From assembly GCA_018398815.1 (NCBI GenBank), contig JAFLJL010014716.1, positions 77,618-141,617 of the forward strand: 64,000 bases of DNA, in the 5' to 3' direction. The stretch comes from Conus ventricosus. Taxonomy: Eukaryota > Mollusca > Gastropoda > Neogastropoda > Conidae. Positions 9,921 through 20,975 of the stretch are shown piece after piece. Position 1 is the stretch's first letter, and the number at the start of each line of letters is the position of its first letter. The notes beneath the pieces are model-generated. The model made no database searches, was not told the DNA's origin, and was given only the letters and a program-made list of their open reading frames with translations. The position numbers and the translations under genes were made by a program.

Positions 9921-11525
9921 ATTTGTTACAATGAAGTGAATACAACATCCCTCACACACAAAGCTCACTGATGTGACAGTCATTGTTTGTTACAATGCAA
10001 GTGAATGCAAAATCCCTCACACACAAAGCTCACTGATGTTACAGTCATTGTTACAAAACAAAGCTCACTGATGTGACAGTCATTGTTTGTTACAAAACAA
10101 AGCTAATTGATGTTACAGTCATTGTTACAAAACAAAGCTCACTGATGTTACAGTCATTGTTACAAAACAAAGCTCACTGATGTGACAGTCATTGTTTGTT
10201 ACAAAACAAAGCTAATTGATGTTACAGTCATTGTTACAAAACAAAGCTCACTGATGTGACAGTCATTGTTTGTTACAATGAAGTGAATGCAAAATCCCTC
10301 ACACACAAAGCTCACTGATGTGACGGTCATTGTTTGTTACAAAACAAAGCTAATTGATGTTACAGTCATTGTTACAAAACAAAGCTCACTGATGTGACAT
10401 TCATTGTTTGTTACAATGAAGTGAATGCAAAATCCCTCACACACAAGCTCACTGATGTGATAGTCATTGTTTGTTACAATGAAGTGAATGCAAAATCCCA
10501 TACACACAAAGCTCACTGATGTGACAGTCATTGCTTGTTACAATGAAGTGAATGCAAAATCCCTCACACACAAAGCTCACTGATGTGATAGTCATTGTTT
10601 GTTACAATGAAGTGAATGCAAAATCCCATACACACAAAGCTCACTGATGTGACAGTCATTGTTGCAAAACAAAGCTCACTGATGTGACAGTCATTGCTTG
10701 TTACAAAACAAAGCTAATTGATGGGACAGTCATTGTTTGTTACAAAACAAAGCTAATTGATGTGACAGTCATTGTTTGTTACAATGCAAGTGAATGCAAA
10801 ATCCCTCACACACAAAGCTCACTGATGTGATAGTCATTGTTTGTTACAAAACAAAGCTCACTGATGTGACAGTCATTGTTTGTTACAATGCAAGTGAATG
10901 CAAAATCCCTCGCACACAAAGCTCACTGATGTGATAGTCATTGTTTGTTACAAAACAAAGCTAATTGATGTGACAGTCATTGTTGTTACAATGCTAGTGA
11001 ATGCAAAATTCCTCGCACACAAAGCTCACTGATGTGATAGTCATTGTTTGTTACAAAACAAAGCTAATTGACGTGACAGTCATTGTTTGTTACAATGCTA
11101 GTGAATGCAAAATTCCTCGCACACAAAGCTCACTGATGTGACAGTCACTGTTTGTTACAAAACAAAGCTCACTGATGTGACAGTCACTGTTTGTTACAAA
11201 ACAAAGCTCACTGATGTGACAGTCATTGTTTGTTACAAAACAAAGCTCACTGATGTGACAGTCATTGTTTGTTACAAAACAAAGCTAATTGATGTGACAG
11301 TCATTGTTTGTTACAATGCTAGTGAATGCAAAATTCCTCGCACACAAAGCTCACTGATGTGACAGTCATTGTTTGTTACAAAACAAAGCTCACTGATGTG
11401 ATAGTCATTGTTTGTTACAAAACAAAGCTCACTGATGTGACAGTCACTGTTTGTTGCAAAACAAAGCTCACTGATGTGACAGTCACTGTTTGTTACAAAA
11501 CAAAGCTCACTGATGTGATAGTCGG
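9905..11525. repeat. Compound 39-bp/longer minisatellite
   Basis: Units of about 39 bp (TTTGTTACAAAACAAAGCTC, ACTGATGTGACAGTCATTG) alternate with longer forms that insert AAGTGAATGCAAAATCCCTC and ACACAC. The GATGTGACAGTCATTG part is shared with the preceding 55-bp array. Confidence 0.92.
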
Positions 11526-11928
11526 CGCTCGTCAGTTTGGAGCAAACAGGTCTTTGTCACAATGTCTGAGGTGAAATTGAGATATTCTCTTTGTTGTTTG
11601 ACATTGAGTATGAATATTTGCATTAAATGTCTTTATCCGATACATCCAAACAAAGTTCCATATTTTGTTAGGGAAAAACTGCAGTATTCACTGTTGTGTA
11701 TGAATGTCCAGTGGGTTGTTCAGATCACTGAACAGTGGATCTCCCTGCAGTGGACACAGCCTGTGTTGAATCTCAGAGGGGCAAATGGCCTCACGGTCAG
11801 CATGGCCCAGTTTTCACCAGCTTCAAAATGTCATGTGCTTCAGCAGTTCAGTTATGATTGTTCGAGAAAGTTCTGTGCATATGTTATAGAGTTTTTCCAT
11901 GTCACTGACAACACCTACCTGCCTTACT
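11526..11928. other. Intron, no gene supported
   Basis: A 123-codon forward frame lies here (11,562-11,933). It has no recognisable domain and no splice context, and I do not support it as a gene. Confidence 0.4.
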
Positions 11929-12018
11929 GTTGACACCTACCTGCCTTACTGTTGACACCTACCTGCCTTACTGTTGACACCTACCTGCCTTACTGTTGAC
12001 ACCTACCTGCCTTACTGT
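11929..12018. repeat. 22-bp minisatellite
   Basis: Four to five exact copies of TTGACACCTACCTGCCTTACTG, about 120 bp upstream of the exon at 12,139. Confidence 0.95.
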
Positions 12019-12061
12019 TGCTGCTGGCAACAGGAGAAACCCATCTACCTTTTATTTCATA

Positions 12062-12091
12062 TGTGTGTTGTGTGTGTGTATGTGTGTGTGT

Positions 12092-12136
<45 letters not shown>
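12062..12136. repeat. GT microsatellite serving as acceptor tract
   Basis: (GT)n runs right up to the CAG acceptor of the exon at 12,139, so a GT repeat stands where the polypyrimidine tract would be. The inverted copy near 63,885-63,940 has the same arrangement. Confidence 0.9.
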
Positions 12137-12138
<2 letters not shown>

Positions 12139-12263
12139 GCAACAGGAGATAACTACTACCTGGAGGTGGGGAAGAAGGTGCTGGACAACCTGCAAGCCCA
12201 TGCACGTGTAGATTGCGGGCTGGCGGCCATTAAAAACGTCAAGACCGGTGCCCTCGAAGATCA
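12139..12263 (+). CDS. EDEM3: EDEM3-type GH47 domain, internal exon c
   Basis: A 125-bp exon between a GTGCAG acceptor and a GTGAGT donor, starting in phase 0 and ending after two bases of a codon. It encodes [20 protein letters not shown], then [22 protein letters not shown] once joined to the next exon. ATGDxYYLEVG and the GxAAxKxVxTGxxED pattern are hallmarks of the EDEM3 GH47 domain as I know it. The frame is intact. A second, inverted copy with a one-base deletion lies at 63,758-63,881. This exon is the best anchor for checking which of the two copies is expressed. Confidence 0.92.
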
Positions 12264-12362
12264 GTGAGTTCTGCATGTCGGATGAGGAAATATGGGAGGG
12301 GGATTCATGAATTGGCTCTGGCACTTGTCACCAGTAACATCACTGCAACCCATTCACCTCCT

Positions 12363-12395
12363 ATTTTATATATATTATATATATATATATATATA

Positions 12396-12432
<37 letters not shown>

Positions 12433-12435
12433 AGT
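12363..12435. repeat. TA/GA microsatellite
   Basis: (TA)n followed by (GA)n. The inverted copy at about 63,580-63,655 shows the same pair. Confidence 0.9.
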
Positions 12436-12493
12436 ATATTTAAATGCCTAAAACAATTTTTTAAGTGCTCAACCCCTTGGGGACAACATTAGT

Positions 12494-12607
12494 TAAACAA
12501 GTTAAAAGAGGAATCTTAAAACTATCTACAAATTAGGATCCTGATGACAGCGCAACACGCTTGAAACAATTTGTAGATAGTTTTAAGATTCCTCTTTTAA
12601 CTTGTTT
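12494..12607. repeat. Perfect 40-bp inverted repeat (hairpin)
   Basis: AAACAAGTTAAAAGAGGAAT… at 12,494 and its exact complement ending …CTCTTTTAACTTGTTT at 12,607, separated by about 36 bp that include CAGCGCAACACGCTTGAAAC. Only one arm and the loop exist in the inverted copy near 63,509-63,580. Confidence 0.9.
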
Positions 12608-12639
12608 TAACTATATATTTTTATATATAATATATATTT

Positions 12640-12670
<31 letters not shown>
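12608..12670. repeat. TA microsatellite
   Basis: Interrupted (TA)n between the hairpin and the 622-bp duplication. Confidence 0.85.
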
Positions 12671-12755
12671 TGAATTATAAACAATAGCTTGCTCTTATGT
12701 CTTAGATTGAGAAATAAGGGAGATAGCATTCATATCTGCAGTGGTATATGATTCT

Positions 12756-14040
12756 GTAAGTTGCAGGAACGTGCGGTACTTATCCTTGGAATTTATTAGT
12801 TTGTTGTATTTTAGTCCCTTGCGGATTCATTCCAAGAACTTGCCCTCAGCACTTGTGTCTTAGAGATAATCTTTTTATATTTTCTACTTTTCACAAGAAA
12901 ATGTAGCTTGTTTTGCTCTTTTATGATTTTCTTTGTTTTCTTAGAGGGCCCCTTTGGTTGGTTTTTTGAAAACTCAACAAACATACTACGGTATTGCACA
13001 CCAACCTTTTCTGGATTGCATTCCTTTTTAAAACTGAAAAGGCAGAGGAGTCAAATTACCACTTTCCGCGGTCACTGAGGAGAAACCACCAAGTTTCGAA
13101 ATATCGGTATATGACCAGGAGTTATATGTTAGTGATTTTCCCTCCCTATTGGAGGATGTCTCCCCCTTGGAGAATATAACTTGCTGAAGGCTCATTTAGA
13201 GAAGCATTTATTTTATTTTTCCCCATTCACCCACTCAAGCACATACTGTTAGTTAGGCAGAATCATCTACCACTGCAGATATGAATGCATATCCCCTTAT
13301 TTCTTCAATCTAAGACATAAGAGCAAGCTTTGTTTATAATTCAATATTCTTGCAGTCATTGCAACACCAAGCTGCTGTAAGTTGCTGGAACGTGCGGTAC
13401 TTATCCTTGGAATTTATTAGTTTGTTGTATTTTAGTCCCTTGCGGATTCATTCCAAGAACTTGCCCTCAGCACTGTGTCTTAGAGGATATCTTTTTATAT
13501 TTTCTACTTTCACAAGAAAATGTAGCTTGTTTTGCTCTTTATGATTTTCTTTTGCTTCTTAGAGGCAACCTTTGGTTGGTTTTTTGAAAACTCAACAAAC
13601 ATACTACGGTATTGCACACCAACCTTTCTGGGATTGCATTCCTTTTAAAAACTAAAAAAGGGGCAGAGGAGTCAAATTACCACTTTCCGCGGTCACTGAG
13701 GAGAAACCACCAAGTTTCGAAATATCGGTATATGACCAGGAGTTAAAATGTTAGTGAGTTTCCCTCCCTATTGGAGGATGTCTCCCCCTTGAGAATATAA
13801 GCTTGCTGAAGGCTCATTTTGAGAAGCATTTATTTTATTTTCCCCATTCACCCACTCAAGCACATACTGTTAGTTAGGCAGAATCATCTACCACTGCAGA
13901 TATGAAGCTATCTCCCCTTATTTCTTCAATCTAAGACATAAGAGCAAGCTTTGTTTATAATTCAATATTTCTTGCAGTCATTGCAACACCAAGCTGCTCT
14001 GTAAGTTGCTGGAACGGTGCGGTACTTATCCTTGGAATTT
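12756..14040. repeat. About 622-bp tandem duplication, two units plus a partial third
   Basis: The start string GTAAGTTGC(A/T)GGAACG recurs at 12,756, 13,377 and 14,001. Units are about 97% alike by eye, with small indels in homopolymers. The segment at 12,668-12,745 is also inverted relative to unit ends (for example 13,270-13,345), so the duplicated block had its own inverted ends. There is no coding signal. The block is missing from the inverted copy at 63.4 kb. Confidence 0.85.
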
Positions 14041-14049
14041 ATTAGTTTG

Positions 14050-14050
14050 T

Positions 14051-14083
<33 letters not shown>

Positions 14084-14087
14084 TGGG

Positions 14088-14112
<25 letters not shown>
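14050..14112. repeat. TA and GT microsatellite
   Basis: (TA)n then (GT)n at the right edge of the 622-bp duplication. Confidence 0.9.
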
Positions 14113-14118
<6 letters not shown>

Positions 14119-14398
14119 TATCATTTTTTTTTTCTTTAATTTTGTATCCAACAAGAATTCATCTTGATTCTTTGTGTCAGTAAATGTTTCTGACTCAGAA
14201 GAAAGGTTACAAGTTGGTCTTAAGTTGACAATATAAGGAAAAAAGAAAGAAAGCTGGAAGCTGATCCCTAGAGAAAGAACTTTTTTTTAATCCGTAGGAA
14301 CAGGCTTCAGTGTTGATGTGAAAGAATCAAAGTATGATGTGGTTCTTAACAGGTTACAGAGAAAAAAATTTCACTTCGTAACGAGACATTAACCCTTT

Positions 14399-14580
14399 CA
14401 CTGCCATCTAACCCCATCTAACTCAATTTTCTTCCATATGCCATTCAAAATATGAGAGGAAACCAAAGTGAAAAGCCATGCAAACAAAAGGTGAATCACA
14501 GCATGCTCCTGGTGCTAAGTAGTGACTGTGGCATTCTGATAACAGTAGCTGTACGAATACTATGGCAATGAAAGGGTTAA
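14399..14580. mobile_element. piggyBac-type MITE
   Basis: A 182-bp segment flanked by TTAA on both sides. The ends are TTAACCCTTTCACTGCCAT and its near-complement ATGGCAATGAAAGGGTTAA. It has no coding capacity. The TTAA target and CCC(T/A)TTC ends are those of piggyBac-superfamily elements. A second copy sits inverted at 62,914-63,104. The ends also resemble those of the large interval at 49,867-61,951. Confidence 0.85.
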
Positions 14581-14799
14581 ATCTGCCGCTTTTGGCAGGA
14601 ATACCTCCATTTTTCAATATAACATCACCAAATACTCCCCCCTCCCCACCCCCCTCTAATTTGTTATTACATAGTTTATGCTGAGCAATGTTTTGTTTGG
14701 GATGTTTTTATATATATTATCTTCATTCACAAACTATGGACAGAATATATTTTCCCATACTTGCCTGTCCAAAACAAACACTCTATTTCCTCCTCTTTG

Positions 14800-16650
14800 T
14801 GGAACGTTGCCATTTTTATCACGAATCCCCAAAAACTTTAATGAGAGAGAAGAGCATTGCCTCTGTGTGGAACGTTGCCATATTATCACGAATCCCCAGA
14901 ACTTTAATGAGAGAGAAGAGCATTCCCTTTCTGTGTGGAACGTTGCCATATTATCACGAATCCCCAGAACTTTAATGAGAGAGAAGAGCATTGCCTCTGT
15001 GTGGAACGTTGCCATATTATCACGAATCCCAGAACTTTAATGAGAGAGAAGAGCATTGCCTCTGTGTGGAACGTTGCCATATTATCACGAATCCCCAGAA
15101 CTTTAATGAGAGAGAAGAGCATTGCCTCTGTGTGGAACGTTGCCATATTATCACGAATCCCCAAACTTTAATGAGAGAGAAGAGCATTGCCTCTGTGTGG
15201 AACGTTGCCATATTACACGAATCCCCAGAAATGTAATGAGAGAGAAGAGCATTGCCTCTGTGTGGAACGTTGCCATATTATCACGAATCCCCAGAAATGT
15301 AATGAAAAGAAGAGCATTGCCTCTGTGTGGAACGTTGCCATATTATCACGAATCCCCAGAACTGTAATGAGAGAGAAGAGCATTGCCTCTGTGTGGAACG
15401 TTGCCATATTATCACGAATCCCCAGAACTTTATGAGAGAGAAGAGCATTGCCTCTGTGTGGAACGTTGCCATATTATCACGAACCCCCAGAACTTTAATG
15501 AGAGAGAAGAGCATTGCCTCTGTGTGGAACGTTGCCATATTGTCACGAATCCCCAGAACTTTAATGAGAGAGAAGAGCATTGCCTCTGTGTGGAACGTTG
15601 CCATATTATCACGAATCCCCAGAACTTTAATGAGAGAGAAGAGCATTGCCTCTGTGTGGAACGTTGCCATATTATCACGATTCCCCAGAACTTTAATGAG
15701 AGATAAGAGCATTGCCTCTGTGTGGAACTTTGCCATAATTATAAACGATTCCCCAGAACTTTAATGAGAGAGAAGAGCATTGCCTCTGTGTGGAACGTTG
15801 CCATATTATCACGAATCCCCAGAACTTTAATGAGAGAGAAGAGCATTGCCTCTGTGTGGAACGTTGCCATATTATCACGAATCCCCAGAACTGTAATCAG
15901 AGAGAAGAGCATTGCCTCTGTGTGGAACGTTGCCATATTATCACGAATCCCCAGAACTGTAATGAGAGAGAAGAGCATTGCCTCTGTGTGGAACGTTGCC
16001 ATATTATCACGAATCCCCAGAACTTTAATGAGAGAGAAGAGCATTGCCTCTGTGTGGAACGTTGCCATATTATCACGAATCCCCAGAACTTTAATGAGAG
16101 AGAAGAGAAATTGCCTCTGTGTGGAACGTTGCCATATTATCACGAATCCCCAGAACTGTAATGAGAGAGAAGAGCATTGCCTCTGTGTGGAACGTTGCCA
16201 TATTATCACGAATCCCCAGAACTTTAATGAGAGAGAAGAGCATTGCCTCTGTGTGGAACGTTGCCATATTATCACGAATCCCCAGAACTTTAATGAGAGA
16301 GAAGAGCATTGCCTCTGTGTGGAACGTTGCCATATTATCACGAATCCCCAGAACTTTAATGAGAGAGAAGAGCATTGCCTCTGTGTGGAACGTTGCCATA
16401 TTATCACGAATCCCCAGAACTTTAATGAGAGAAGAGCATTGCCTCTGTGTGGGAACTTTGCCATATTGTCGGAAATCCCCAGAACTTTTATCAGAGAGAA
16501 GAGCATTGCCTCTGTGTGGAACTTTGCCATATTGTCAGGAATCCCCAGAACTTTTCTCAAAGAGAAGAGCATTGTCTCTGTGTGGAACTTTGCCATATTG
16601 TCAGGAATCCCCAGAACTTTTATTGGAGAGAAGAGCATTGAAGCGAAATC
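14800..16650. repeat. 66-bp minisatellite
   Basis: About 28 units of 66 bp: GAACGTTGCCATATTATCAC, GAATCCCCAGAACTTTAATG, AGAGAGAAGAGCATTGCCTC, TGTGTG. The last four units diverge (AACTTTGCC, TTGTCAGG, TTTTATCAG). The multiple-of-3 length keeps long frames open on both strands. These are not genes. Inverted copies are at 48,080-48,302 and 62,524-62,720. Confidence 0.95.
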
Positions 16651-16682
16651 AGTTGTTTCAAAGATCATTGTTGTGTTGACAG

Positions 16683-16845
16683 AATGGACTCCTACGTTCT
16701 GGCGGAGACGTTTCAAATACCTGTACCTGTTGTTTGCTGAGAAGGAGGACATGGTATTGGACATCGATGACTCATCTTCACCACTGAAGCCCATCTTCTC
16801 CCACTGTCTCTGTCCATTGGCAACCTGTCTGTATCTGTGCCCAAG
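16683..16845 (+). CDS. EDEM3: EDEM3-type GH47 domain, internal exon d (frame problem)
   Basis: The acceptor GACAG is at 16,682. The first codon is completed by exon c, giving Q-M-D. The segment encodes MDSYVLAETF, then in another frame FKYLYLLFAEKEDMVLDIDD, then again a frame giving FTTEAHLLPLSLSIGNLSVS. AETxKYLYLLF and FTTEAH are GH47/EDEM active-site neighbourhoods, with conserved acidic residues and the Thr/Glu of TTEAH. One extra T near 16,711-16,713 and one missing base near 16,771 shift the frame out and back. This suggests consensus errors or a mildly damaged copy. The exon ends at the first AAG|GTGCGT donor, or further on if the 42-bp repeats are translated. Later EDEM3 exons (PA domain, tail) were not recognised. 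Confidence 0.85.
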
Positions 16846-17060
16846 GTGCGTATGTCCATTGGCAACCTGTCTGTATCTGTGCCCAAGGTGCATATGTCCG
16901 TTGGCAACCTGTCTGTATCTGTGCCCAAGGTGCGTATGTCCGTTGGCAACCTGTCTGTATCTGTGCCCAAGGTGCGTATGTCCATTGGCAACCTGTCTGT
17001 ATCTGTGCCCAAGGTGCGTATGTCCGTTGGCAACCTGTCTTATCTGTCCCCAAGGTGCGT
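16804..17060. repeat. 42-bp minisatellite copying exon end and donor, in frame
   Basis: About six units of 42 bp. Each has CCATTGGCAACCTGTCTGTA, TCTGTGCCCAAG and the donor GTGCGTATGT. In the exon's frame each unit reads as 14 residues (VRMSIGNLSVSVPK type) without stops. Each unit therefore either offers an alternative donor or extends the protein by 14 residues. Confidence 0.9.
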
Positions 17061-17210
17061 AGGAGTGTTGCTGTGCTTCTCAATGGATTACCTGTCTGTA
17101 TCTGTGCCCAAGGTGCGTAGGAGTGTTGCTGTGCTTCTCAATGGGTTTACCTGTCTGTGTTTGTGCCCAAGGTGCGTAGGAGTGCTGGTGTGCTTCTCCA
17201 TGGGTTGATG
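17061..17210. repeat. Longer variant units of the donor repeat
   Basis: Three diverged units of roughly 66 bp keep CTGTCTGTATCTGTGCCCAA then GGTGCGTAGG and add AGTGTTGCTGTGCTTCTCAA. Confidence 0.8.
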
Positions 17211-17320
17211 TCTTTGTGTATATGTGTGTGTGTTGTATAAAGTGCATGGATGTGAATGCCTTTTTTTTGTCTTGTTCCCTATCCATATGGGGAGTTTTGT
17301 ATTATACACCCTGTTTGGCT

Positions 17321-17565
17321 AGTATACTTACCATGTCAGACAATAGCATTCACGGCAGTTAGTCTGCTCTGCCAGGCCAAGTTTTTGTGTGGTTAATGCA
17401 GTAATAAGACAGTCACGTGATGCCCAACCCGCTTCCGCCGTAGGAAGAAGCCAGTGTCAACCTCCCGTACCTCATTCATCGAGGCCTGCGCGCAAGGTAA
17501 CCCCAGAACCTTGGCCTAGTGGGGAAGGCAGGGCGGGCATTAGAGTCTGACATGGTAAGTATACT
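17321..17565. mobile_element. Palindromic-ended repeat (245 bp) with splice-donor-like tips
   Basis: The left arm AGTATACTTACCATGTCAGAC (17,321-17,341) is exactly complementary to the right arm at 17,545-17,565. There is no coding sequence inside. The outer tips read ATACTTACC inward and GGTAAGTAT outward. The 28/51-bp array starts immediately at its right edge. A second element of similar design is at 51,656-51,957. It may be a MITE or a solo terminal unit of a DIRS-like element. Confidence 0.6.
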
Positions 17566-17569
17566 GATT

Positions 17570-20500
17570 CAGTGTAAGGGCACTGGTAGTGTGTGCACGG
17601 CTTTCTGAGTTGTGTAGTGTGTGCACGGCTTTCTGAGTTTTGTAGTGTGTGCACGGCTTTCTGACTTGTGTAGTGTGTGCATGGCTTTCTGAGTTGTGTA
17701 GTGTGTGCATGGCTTTCTGAGTTGTAATAATTCAGTGTAAGGGCACTGGTTAGTGTGTGCATGGCTTTCTGAGTTGTAATGATTCAGTGTAAGGGCACTG
17801 GGAGTGTGTGCATGGCTTTCTGAGTTGTGTAGTGTGTGCATCGCTTTCTGAGTTGTAATGATTCAGTGTAAGGGCACTGGTAGTGTGTGCATGGCTTTCT
17901 GAGTTGTGTAGTGTGTGCATGGCTTTTTTGAGTTGTAATGATTCAGTGTAAGGGCACTGGTAGTGTGTGCATGGCTTTCTGAGTGTAATGATTCAGTGTA
18001 AGGGCACTGGTAGTGTGGGGCACGGCTTTCTGAGTTGTAATGATTCAGTGTAAGGGCACTGGTAGTGCGTGCACAGCTTTCTGAGTTGTAATGATTCAGT
18101 GTAAGGGCACTGGTAGTGTGTGCACGGCTTTCTGAGTTGTAATGATTCAGTGTAAGGGCACTGGTAGTGTGTGCATGGCTTTCTGTAGTTGTAATGATTC
18201 AGTGTAACTGTAAGGGCACTGGTAGTGCGTGCATGGCTTTCTGAGTTGTAATGATTCATGTAAGGCACTGGTAGTGTGTGCATGGCTTTCTGAGTTGGAA
18301 TGATTCAGTGTAAGGGCACTGGTAGTGTGTGCACGGGTTTTTTCAGTTGTAATGATTCAGTGTAAGGGCACTTGTAGTGTGTGCATGGCTTTCTGAGTTG
18401 TAATGATTCAGTGTAAGGGCACTGGTAGTGTGTGCACAGCTTTCTGAGTTGTAATGATTCAGTGGGAAGGGGACTGGTAGTGTGTGCATGGCTTTCTGAG
18501 TTGTAATGATTCAGTGTAAGGGCACTGGTAGTGTGTGCATGGGTTTCTGAGTTGTAATGATTCAGTGTAAGGGCACTGGTAGTGCGTGCACAGCTTTCTG
18601 AGTTGTAATGATTCAGTGTAAGGGCACTGGTAGTGTGTGCACGGCTTTCTGAGTTGTAATGATTCAGTGTAAGGGCACTGGTAGTGTGTGCATGGCTTTC
18701 TGAGTTGTAATGATTCAGTGTAAGGGCACTGGTAGTGTGTGCATGGCTTTCTGAGTTGTAATGATTCAGTGTAAGGGCACTGGTAGTGCGTGCATGGGAT
18801 TTCTGAGTTGTAATGATTCAGTGTAAGGGCACTGGTAGTGTGTGCATGGCTTTCTGAGTTGTGTAGTGTGTGCATGGCTTTCTGATTGTAATGATTCAGT
18901 GTAAGGCCATGGTAGTGTGTGCATGGCTTTCTGAGTTGTGTGGAGTGTGCATGGCTTTCTGAGTTGTGTGGAGTGTGCACATGAGTTGTGTAGTGTGTGC
19001 ATGGCTTTCTGAGTTGTGTAGTGTGTGCATGGCTTTCTGAGTTGTGTAGTGTGTGCATGGCTTTCTGAGTTGTGTATGTGTGCACGCTTTCTGAGTTTGT
19101 GTAGTGTGTGCACGGCTTTCTGAGTTGTGTAGTGTGTGCATGGCTTTCTGATTGTGTGGAGTGTGCATGGCTTTCTGAGTTTTGTAGGTTTTGCATGGCT
19201 TTCTGAGTTGTGTAGTGTGTGCAAAGGCTTTCTGAGTTGTGTAGTGTGTGCATGGCTTTCTGAGTTGTGTGGAGTGTGCATGGCTTTCTGAGTTGTGTAG
19301 TGTGTGCACAGCTTTCTGAGTTGTGTAGTGTGTGCATGGCTTTCTGAGTTGTGTAGTGTGTGCACGGCTTTCTGAGTTGTGTGGAGTGTGCATGGCTTTC
19401 TGAGTTTGTGAGTGTGTGCACAGCTTTCTGAGTTGTGTGGAGTGTGCATGGCTTTCTGAGTTGGTAGTGTGTGCATGGCTTTCTGAGTTGTGTATGTGTG
19501 CACGGCTTTCTGAGTTGTGTAGTGTGTGCACGGCTTTCTGAGTTTTGTAGTGTATGCATGGCTTTCTGAGTTGTGTGGAGTGTGCACGGCTTTCTGAGTT
19601 GTAATGATTCAGTGTAAGGGCGTGGTAGTGTGTGCTTAGCTTTCTGAGTTGTGTAGTTTGTGCACGGCTTTCTGAGTTGTGTAGTGTGTGCACAGCTTTC
19701 TTAGTTGTGTAGTGCGTGCATGGCTTTCTGAGTTGTGCAGTGTGTGCACACTTTCTGAGTTGTGTAGTGTGTGCATGGCTTTCTGAGTTGTGTAGTGTGT
19801 GCACGGCTTTCTGAGTTGTGTAGTGTGTGCATGGCTTTCTGAGTTGTGTAGTGTGTGCATGGCTTTCTGAGTTGTGTAGTGTGTGCATGGCTTTCTGAGT
19901 TGTGTAGTGTGTGTTTGAGCTTTCTGAGTTGTGGGAGTGTGTGCACAGCTCTCTGAGTTGTGTAGTGTGTGCACAGCTTTCTGAGTTGTGTAGTGTGTGC
20001 ACGGCTTTCTGAGTTGTGTAGTGTGTGCACGGCTTTCTGAGTTGTAATGATTCAGTGTAAGGGCGTGGGAGTGTGTGCTTAGCTTTCTGAGTTGTGTAGT
20101 TTGTGCACGGCTTTCTGAGTTGTGTAGTGTGTGCACAGCTTTCTTAGTTGTGTAGTACGTGCATGGCTTTCTGAGTTGTGCAGTGTGTGCACAGCTTTCT
20201 GAGTTGTGTAGTGTGTGCACAGCTTTCTGAGTTTGTGTAGTGTGTGCACGGCTTTCTGAGTTGTGTATGTGTGCACAGCTTTCTTAGTTGTTTAGTACGT
20301 GCATGGCTTTCTGAGTTGTTGTAGTGTGTGCATGGCTTTCTGAGTTGTGTAGTGTGTGCACGGCTTTGAGTTGTGTAGTGTGTGGCATGGCTTTCTGAGT
20401 TGTGTAGTGTGTGCATGGCTTTCTGAGTTGTGTATGTGTGCACAGCTTTCTGAGTTGTAATGATTCAGTGTAAGGGCACTGGTAGTGTGTGCATGGCTTT

Positions 20501-20975
20501 CTGAGGGTGTAGTGTGTGCACATCTTTCTGAGTTGTGTAGTGTGTGCATGGCATTCTGAGTTGTGTAGTGTGTGCACAGCTTTCTGAGTTGTGTAGTGTG
20601 TGCATGGCTTTCTGAGTTGTGTAGTGTGTGCATGGCTTTCTAACTTGTGTAGTGTGTGCATGGCTTTCTGAGTTGTGTAGTGTATGAACAGCTTTCTGAG
20701 TTGTGTAGTGTGTGCATGGCTTCTGAGTTTTGTAATGTGTGCTTGGCTTTCTGAGTTGTGTAGTGTGTGCACAGCTTTCTGAGTTTTGTAGTGTGTGCAC
20801 AGCTTTCTGAGTTGTAATGATTCAGTGTAAGGGCACTGGTAGAGTGTGCATGGCTTTCTGAGTTGTGTAGTGTGTACATGGCTTTCTGAGTTGTGTAGTG
20901 TGTGCATGGCTTTCTGAGTTGTAATGATTCAGTGTAAGGGCACTGGTTGTGTGTGCACAGCTGTCTTTGTTGTAT
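17570..20975. repeat. 28/51-bp compound minisatellite
   Basis: About 100 units. The short form (28 bp) is GTGTAGTGTGTGCATGGCTT, TCTGAGTT. The long form (51 bp) adds GTAATGATTCAGTGTAAGGG, CACTGGTA. Blocks rich in long units (17.7-18.9 kb) give way to blocks of short units (18.9-20.9 kb). The minus-strand Thr/His/Ser/Glu-rich frames (up to 368 codons) are artefacts. Confidence 0.95.

Noticed and set aside
11562..11933. 123-codon intronic frame
   Set aside because: No recognisable domain, no splice or start context, and its end runs into the 22-bp repeat.
15722..17062. 446-codon plus and 384-codon minus frames over the 66-bp array
   Set aside because: A unit length divisible by 3 keeps both strands open. 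Only 16,683-16,845 has real coding content.
18459..20443. Minus-strand His/Thr/Ser-rich frames up to 368 codons
   Set aside because: Products of the 28/51-bp array. Peptide repeats follow the DNA period.
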